Part shown: one piece after another, positions 60,472 through 64,000 of the stretch
Numbering within the stretch: the first letter of the stretch is position 1
Layout: every line of letters starts with the position of its first letter
Assembly: GCA_041739275.1 (NCBI GenBank)
Contig: JBGSOF010000004.1
Span: 62,001-126,000 of the forward strand
Length of the DNA: 64,000 nucleotides
Reading direction: 5' to 3'
Source: WGMI01 sp041739275
Lineage (GTDB): Bacteria; Bacteroidota; Bacteroidia; Flavobacteriales; Schleiferiaceae
Translations under genes and position numbers: made by a program
The notes under the pieces: model-generated
Database searches by the model: none
The model's input: only the letters and a program-made list of their open reading frames with translations
Told to the model about the DNA's origin: nothing

Positions 60472-61680
60472 ATGCGCACCCCTGAATCTTTTGATTGGAA
60501 TGGCCAAAGAGCCTTAATCCGAGTCGATTACAACGTCCCTCTCGACGAGGCTTTTCACATTGCCGACGATACGCGCATTCGCGCCACGCTTCGAACCATC
60601 CGCACCGTGCTCGATTCGGGCGGAAGCGCCGTGTTGATGTCCCACTTCGGGCGGCCGAAGTCGGGGCCCGAAGACAAGTATTCTCTAAAGCATATCGTCC
60701 CCGCCATTGAGCAAATGCTCGGGCAATCGATCTATTTTTCGAACGATTGCATCGGTGCAGAGGCCGAAGCGATGTGCTCTGGGCTCAAGCCGGGCGAGGT
60801 GGTGCTTCTGGAGAACTTGAGATTTCACCCTGAAGAAGAAGCCGGCGACCTTGACTTTGCTTCGAAACTGGCCCGTCTCGGCGATATTTACTTGAACGAC
60901 GCTTTTGGAACCGCGCATCGAGCGCACGCATCAACTGCGGTGATTGCTCAGTTTTTTGAAAAAAGATGCGGTTTTGGGTACGTGATGGCCGCCGAGATTG
61001 AAAATGTCGGCAAGGTTTTGGCCAGTACCGACCATCCTGTTTTGGCAGTGATCGGAGGCGCCAAGGTCTCTTCGAAAATTTCGATTATCGAGAATTTGCT
61101 TCCCAAGGTTGACGTCCTTTTAATCGGCGGAGGTATGGCCTTTACCTTCTTGCGTGCTCAAGGGGCGAAAACGGGCAATTCCTTGATAGAAGAAGACTAT
61201 ATCTCTACCGCCGAAAGCATTCTCCGAAAGGCAAAAGAGGCCGGCGTAGAAATCCTCCTGCCAAGCGACAGCCTCAATGCCGATCGCTTTGCAGACGATG
61301 CGCAAAAGGCGGTGAGCAGCGCAATGGAGATCCCCGACGGATGGATGGGGCTCGATATCGGACCTGAAACGATTGAACGCTACAGCAAATCGATCTCGTC
61401 GAGCAAGGTGATCTTGTGGAACGGGCCGCTGGGTGTTTTCGAAATGCCCGCCTTTGAAAGCGGAACCCGCACCATCGGGCAGGCGATTGTCGAGGCTACC
61501 CAAAAAGGTGCGTTTAGTTTGGTCGGAGGCGGAGATTCGGTCGCTGCGGCCAAGCAGTTTCACCTCGAAGACGGAGTGTCCTATGTGAGCACGGGGGGTG
61601 GAGCGATGCTCGAGTACTTGGAAGGTCGCGGACTTCCGGGCATCGATGCCGTGCTTGCCCATTCGGGAATTGCTTCTTGA
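60472..61680 (+). CDS. pgk: Phosphoglycerate kinase
   Basis: A 402-residue glycolytic enzyme (1,3-bisphosphoglycerate to 3-phosphoglycerate, making ATP). RVDYNVPLD, LMSHFGRPK, LLENLRFHPEE, VIGGAKVSSKI and the C-terminal STGGGAMLEYLEG nucleotide site are all intact. Its last 100 nt are overlapped on the other strand by the tail of cvpA. Confidence 0.97.
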   Translation: MRTPESFDWNGQRALIRVDYNVPLDEAFHIADDTRIRATLRTIRTVLDSGGSAVLMSHFGRPKSGPEDKYSLKHIVPAIEQMLGQSIYFSNDCIGAEAEAMCSGLKPGEVVLLENLRFHPEEEAGDLDFASKLARLGDIYLNDAFGTAHRAHASTAVIAQFFEKRCGFGYVMAAEIENVGKVLASTDHPVLAVIGGAKVSSKISIIENLLPKVDVLLIGGGMAFTFLRAQGAKTGNSLIEEDYISTAESILRKAKEAGVEILLPSDSLNADRFADDAQKAVSSAMEIPDGWMGLDIGPETIERYSKSISSSKVILWNGPLGVFEMPAFESGTRTIGQAIVEATQKGAFSLVGGGDSVAAAKQFHLEDGVSYVSTGGGAMLEYLEGRGLPGIDAVLAHSGIAS

Positions 61681-62174
61681 ACCTGTTCTTCGAGAGAATC
61701 GGGTGCGCGGTGAATCATCAATTCTCCAAGCGATTCGACGGGTCTAAACAGCACAGAGTCTTCGAAATGGCGCGTGTCGGGCCACTCGAGTTTTCTTTGG
61801 AGCATACCCGCGCCGACCAACAGAAAGGCCATCAGCAACAACCATTTCGAAAGGCCAAAGAGCGAGCCGAAGAACGCATTGTACGAGCCCAGGTCGACCT
61901 TCTCAGCGAGTTTCGAAAGCAGGCGCGCCACGATATTCATGGCCACGATCGAAGCCGCAAAGCACAGCCCATATGCCACGGCCGAATGGGTGTAGACGGC
62001 GTCTCCGAGTGCTTCAAGCATTTTTTTGTGAAGGAGCGGGTGATAGGTGTTGGCGATAAAAAAGGACACCCCCACACCGATCAAAGACAGCGCCTCGCGG
62101 ATCAAGCCTCTGTGCCAACCGTGTACAGCCCCGTAAACCAAGGGCAGAGCAATAAAAACATCGAGAACATTCAC
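61581..62174 (-). CDS. CvpA family membrane protein
   Basis: A 197-residue protein with four membrane helices in the first 130 residues (DVFIALPLVYGAVHGWHRGL is typical). CvpA was named for colicin V production; its role is linked to envelope integrity and bile or purine stress. The last 33 residues, rich in Pro, Ser and Ala, are encoded inside the 3' end of pgk on the other strand. The GTG start is 2 nt from the ATG of the divergent gene, and a TACTTTCG -7-like element lies within that gene's first codons. Confidence 0.85.
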   Translation of the reverse strand: MNVLDVFIALPLVYGAVHGWHRGLIREALSLIGVGVSFFIANTYHPLLHKKMLEALGDAVYTHSAVAYGLCFAASIVAMNIVARLLSKLAEKVDLGSYNAFFGSLFGLSKWLLLMAFLLVGAGMLQRKLEWPDTRHFEDSVLFRPVESLGELMIHRAPDSLEEQVQEAIPEWASTASMPGSPRPSKYSSIAPPPVLT

Positions 62175-62176
62175 GG

Positions 62177-62554
62177 ATGAGCGAAAGTACGAAAGGGCGC
62201 TGGGAGGAATTGGTCAAAGGCCTCGGACATCGGTTTGCAGAGGGCGAACCGCTCGATTTGACCGGGGTCTTATTCTTGATTGGGCTTCAGGAATCCGGAC
62301 AAGGCGCGCGAAAATTCAAGAAAGACGAAAAGCTCGACCTGATGCACATCGCCTTGTGCAGGGTGCTCGAACCCTTTGGTTACTATGAGTTTGAGGGCTT
62401 CGACCCCGACGGCTGGCCGCATTATCGCTTGCTCGAAGAACTGCCGCCGCTCAAGCCCGGAGAGCAGAGCTATCTCGTGAAACAAGCCGTTTTGAGCTAT
62501 TTTGAAAAAAACGGTTGGTTTGGCGATCAGCAACCGCCCACTGAAGGATCGTAG
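62177..62554 (+). CDS. Small conserved-looking cytoplasmic protein, unknown function
   Basis: A 125-residue acidic protein with no signal or membrane segment. Motifs such as LTGVLFLIGLQESGQG, KDEKLDLMHIALCRVLEPFGYYEFEGFDPDGWPHYRL and QAVLSYFEKNGWF look like a compact folded domain. I recall no named family. Start is divergent from cvpA with 2 bp between start codons. The stop lies within the end of the convergent lipoprotein gene (28-nt overlap). Confidence 0.7.
   Translation: MSESTKGRWEELVKGLGHRFAEGEPLDLTGVLFLIGLQESGQGARKFKKDEKLDLMHIALCRVLEPFGYYEFEGFDPDGWPHYRLLEELPPLKPGEQSYLVKQAVLSYFEKNGWFGDQQPPTEGS
62182..62189 (-). promoter_or_regulatory. -7-like element TACTTTCG for cvpA, inside the neighbouring gene
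   Basis: TACTTTCG (one base from TAnnTTTG) ends 7 nt before the cvpA GTG and lies within codons 2-5 of the divergent gene. Confidence 0.4.
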
Positions 62555-62889
62555 GGCTGAATGACGATAATCTTTCGCACTTCGCTGTTGTTTTCGAGCC
62601 GAATGAAGCCGCAACCGATCCACGAAGGCGGATTTCCGCGCGTGGCCTGAACCTTGAGCACGGCTTCGTATTGGTATTCGAAGCGCACCTCTCCGAACAA
62701 GTCGGTGTTTCCCAGAAAATCGGGAATGGCGTTGGGCACGTCGGCATTCACCTTGACGAGAACATTTTGGGCCGGTCGCCCGTCTTCGGTCATCACTTGA
62801 ATCACGAACGGATAATTCCGAGCCTCTTCTTTGGTGCAGCCCCAGCCAAAACCGAGAGCCAAAAACGCGATGAACAGTGCCTTTTTCAT
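62527..62889 (-). CDS. Small lipoprotein, paralogue of the next gene
   Basis: A 120-residue lipoprotein with signal peptide MKKALFIAFLALGFGWGC (Cys18; lipobox weak). The mature part has a carboxypeptidase-regulatory-like strand pattern (VIQVMTEDGRPAQNVLVKV), then WIGCGFIRLENNSEVRKIIVIQPYDPSVGGC. Compared with its neighbour upstream it shares V-x-V-x-x-x-DG-x-P-x-QN, GCGF-x-x-L, the I-V-I-x-P strand and a final GC. The pair looks like a tandem duplication. Function unknown. Confidence 0.72.
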   Translation of the reverse strand: MKKALFIAFLALGFGWGCTKEEARNYPFVIQVMTEDGRPAQNVLVKVNADVPNAIPDFLGNTDLFGEVRFEYQYEAVLKVQATRGNPPSWIGCGFIRLENNSEVRKIIVIQPYDPSVGGC

Positions 62890-62917
62890 ATCTATACTCA
62901 AGAAACGAATCGTTCGA

Positions 62918-63316
62918 TTAAATCGGTGGACAGCCATTGTTCGGATCGCTAAAGGGCTTGATGACAATCGTGGTTTCGACCAAATTCTGGTCGCGCAGTT
63001 CTGCAAACCCGCAACCCTTCCAACTTCCCTTTACCGCATCTAGCTGGAGATAAGCTGGATAGGAGTAACTAAAAAGCGCTTGACCGTCGAAACCGGTCTT
63101 GGCGTAGGCGTTGATCGTTCCGTCGGCACCTACAGGAGCGTACATGCGGATTAAGCAGTTTTGAATCGGGAGGCCGTCGTCGTTAACGACCAGAACCTGA
63201 ATATCGTAGGGGCCCTGCGTCTTTTTTTCGCAAGAGCTCAGAGTGATCAGGGCCAAGGCCGAAAAGCCGAAACTCATGCGACTCAAAAAACGAAACAGAC
63301 CGTTAAGGGGATTCAT
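62918..63316 (-). CDS. Small lipoprotein, tandem paralogue
   Basis: A 132-residue lipoprotein with lipobox TLSSC (Cys29). The mature part has VLVVNDDGLPIQNCLIRMY, then WKGCGFAELRDQNLVETTIVIKPFSDPNNGCPPI, matching the downstream gene in order and spacing. The final PNNGCPPI is an unusual Cys/Pro end. The two are 28 nt apart and share a promoter. The ATG follows TAATTTTG by 24 nt. Confidence 0.72.
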   Translation of the reverse strand: MNPLNGLFRFLSRMSFGFSALALITLSSCEKKTQGPYDIQVLVVNDDGLPIQNCLIRMYAPVGADGTINAYAKTGFDGQALFSYSYPAYLQLDAVKGSWKGCGFAELRDQNLVETTIVIKPFSDPNNGCPPI

Positions 63317-63340
63317 CGGGGGGAATTGACCAAATTTGCT

Positions 63341-63348
63341 CAAAATTA
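63341..63348 (-). promoter_or_regulatory. -7 promoter element TAATTTTG for the lipoprotein pair
   Basis: An exact TAnnTTTG match in the 74-bp gap between the divergent lipoprotein and pheS genes, 24 nt before the lipoprotein ATG. Confidence 0.55.
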
Positions 63349-63390
63349 ACCGAACTCTGCACTGCATCCGTGTTCAACCAGCCCCAATCT

Positions 63391-64000
63391 ATGAGTTTTA
63401 GCGAAAGGATCGATCGATTGAGCCAGGAAATAGAAAATGCCCGTCCCGAAAACGCGCGGCAATCCGAAGAATTTCGGGTGGCCTGGCTCGGTCGAAAAGG
63501 CGAATTCGCGGCCATTTTTGACTGGTTCAAAACGCTGGGTTCCGAAGAAAAAAGAGCCTTTGGTCAAAAGATCAACGTTCTGAAAAACAGGGCAGAAGAG
63601 CGTATAGAAGAGTTCAAAACACAGTTCTCGGATGCCTCTGACAACACGGGGTCGGCAGTCGATCTAACTCGGCCCGTTCAGCTCGCATTCGGGGGGAGCA
63701 GGCACCCGGTTTCGCTCACCATGGAGCGCATCTCAGAAATCTTTAAAAAAATGGGTTTCGGATTGTCCGAAGGTCCCGAAATCGAAGATGATTGGCACAA
63801 TTTCAGTGCGCTGAACTTTCCCGAAGAGCATCCTGCCCGAGATATGCAGGACACTTTTTTTGTTGCGACCAATCCTCCTCTTGCACTCAGAACACATACT
63901 TCGAGTGTACAGGTGCGCGCCATGGAAAGTCAAAAACCCCCGATTCGCACGATTTCTCCGGGGCGGGTCTTTCGAAACGAGGCCATCTCGTCGAGGTCTC
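63391..64000 (+). CDS. pheS: Phenylalanyl-tRNA synthetase alpha subunit, partial
   Basis: The first 203 residues of PheS; the gene runs past the right edge. An N-terminal coiled coil (about 1-90) precedes the class II core: HPVSLTMERISEIFKKMGF, GPEIEDDWHNFSALNFPEEHPARDMQDTF, LRTHTSSVQVRAM, and PGRVFRNEAIS. All are standard. It makes Phe-tRNA with PheT. Confidence 0.97.
   Translation, partial: MSFSERIDRLSQEIENARPENARQSEEFRVAWLGRKGEFAAIFDWFKTLGSEEKRAFGQKINVLKNRAEERIEEFKTQFSDASDNTGSAVDLTRPVQLAFGGSRHPVSLTMERISEIFKKMGFGLSEGPEIEDDWHNFSALNFPEEHPARDMQDTFFVATNPPLALRTHTSSVQVRAMESQKPPIRTISPGRVFRNEAISSRS

Overview
The window is a gene-dense stretch (about 57 protein genes, two tRNAs, few gaps over 150 bp) from a member of the Bacteroidetes, most likely a marine or freshwater Flavobacteriales-type lineage of roughly 50-55% GC. 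The evidence is: C-terminal type IX secretion (T9SS) sorting domains on two secreted proteins, a one-chain glycyl-tRNA synthetase, the L25/Ctc-Pth pair, the DUF4175-YbeY-MnmG run, DUF3078 and DUF2461 proteins, a near-total lack of Shine-Dalgarno sequences, and many copies of the Bacteroidetes -7 promoter element TAnnTTTG. No phage, transposase, integrase, CRISPR array or rRNA operon is visible. This is core chromosome with some lineage-specific surface genes.

Layout. 1-3.6 kb: a Cys-rich secreted protein cut by the window edge, divergent from a Sco1 copper chaperone and a YafV-type amidase, then an Ig-like lipoprotein. 3.6-9.7 kb: one 2019-residue T9SS adhesin of alternating fibronectin III and jelly-roll modules. 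9.7-18.5 kb: comF, a coiled-coil membrane protein, a 1123-residue outer-membrane barrel candidate, exonuclease III, an OmpA lipoprotein, and a thioesterase / META lipoprotein / Nudix-regulator operon. 18.5-21.6 kb: panD, a flippase-like membrane protein, a degenerate heptose-nucleotidyltransferase-like protein, and radA. 21.7-29.2 kb: DUF3078, DUF2461, glyS, a tiny Ala-rich lipoprotein, an operon of esterase, dCMP deaminase and S41 protease, and tRNA-Leu. 29.3-34 kb: prs-L25-pth, gatC/plsC, trpS, elaA. 34-36.6 kb: ECF sigma, anti-sigma candidate and outer-membrane protein. 36.8-47.2 kb: rnr, M1 peptidase, metallo-beta-lactamase hydrolase, DUF3298 lipoprotein, rpiB, a MORN-repeat protein, a Nudix hydrolase and an ALDH7-like dehydrogenase. 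47.3-50.5 kb: a manganese/zinc ABC importer lacking its ATPase gene, with one permease fused to an MntR-like regulator domain, followed by tRNA-Cys. 50.6-64 kb: folB, gltX, DUF4175-ybeY-mnmG-methyltransferase, holB, pgk, cvpA, small lipoproteins, and the start of pheS.

Many genes are translationally coupled through ATGA, GTGA or TTGA overlaps. At least seven genes have a -7 element only 3-5 nt before the start codon, and a few more at 7-8 nt, which suggests leaderless or nearly leaderless mRNAs. The most interesting points are: this promoter/start architecture; the MntR-fused permease in an ATPase-less importer cluster; the degenerate HldE-like protein beside radA; the Cys-rich protein facing Sco1; the module duplications of the giant adhesin; a possible long antisense 3' UTR over the DUF2461 gene; and a divergent pair whose start codons are two bases apart. 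No clearly novel defence or mobile system was found.
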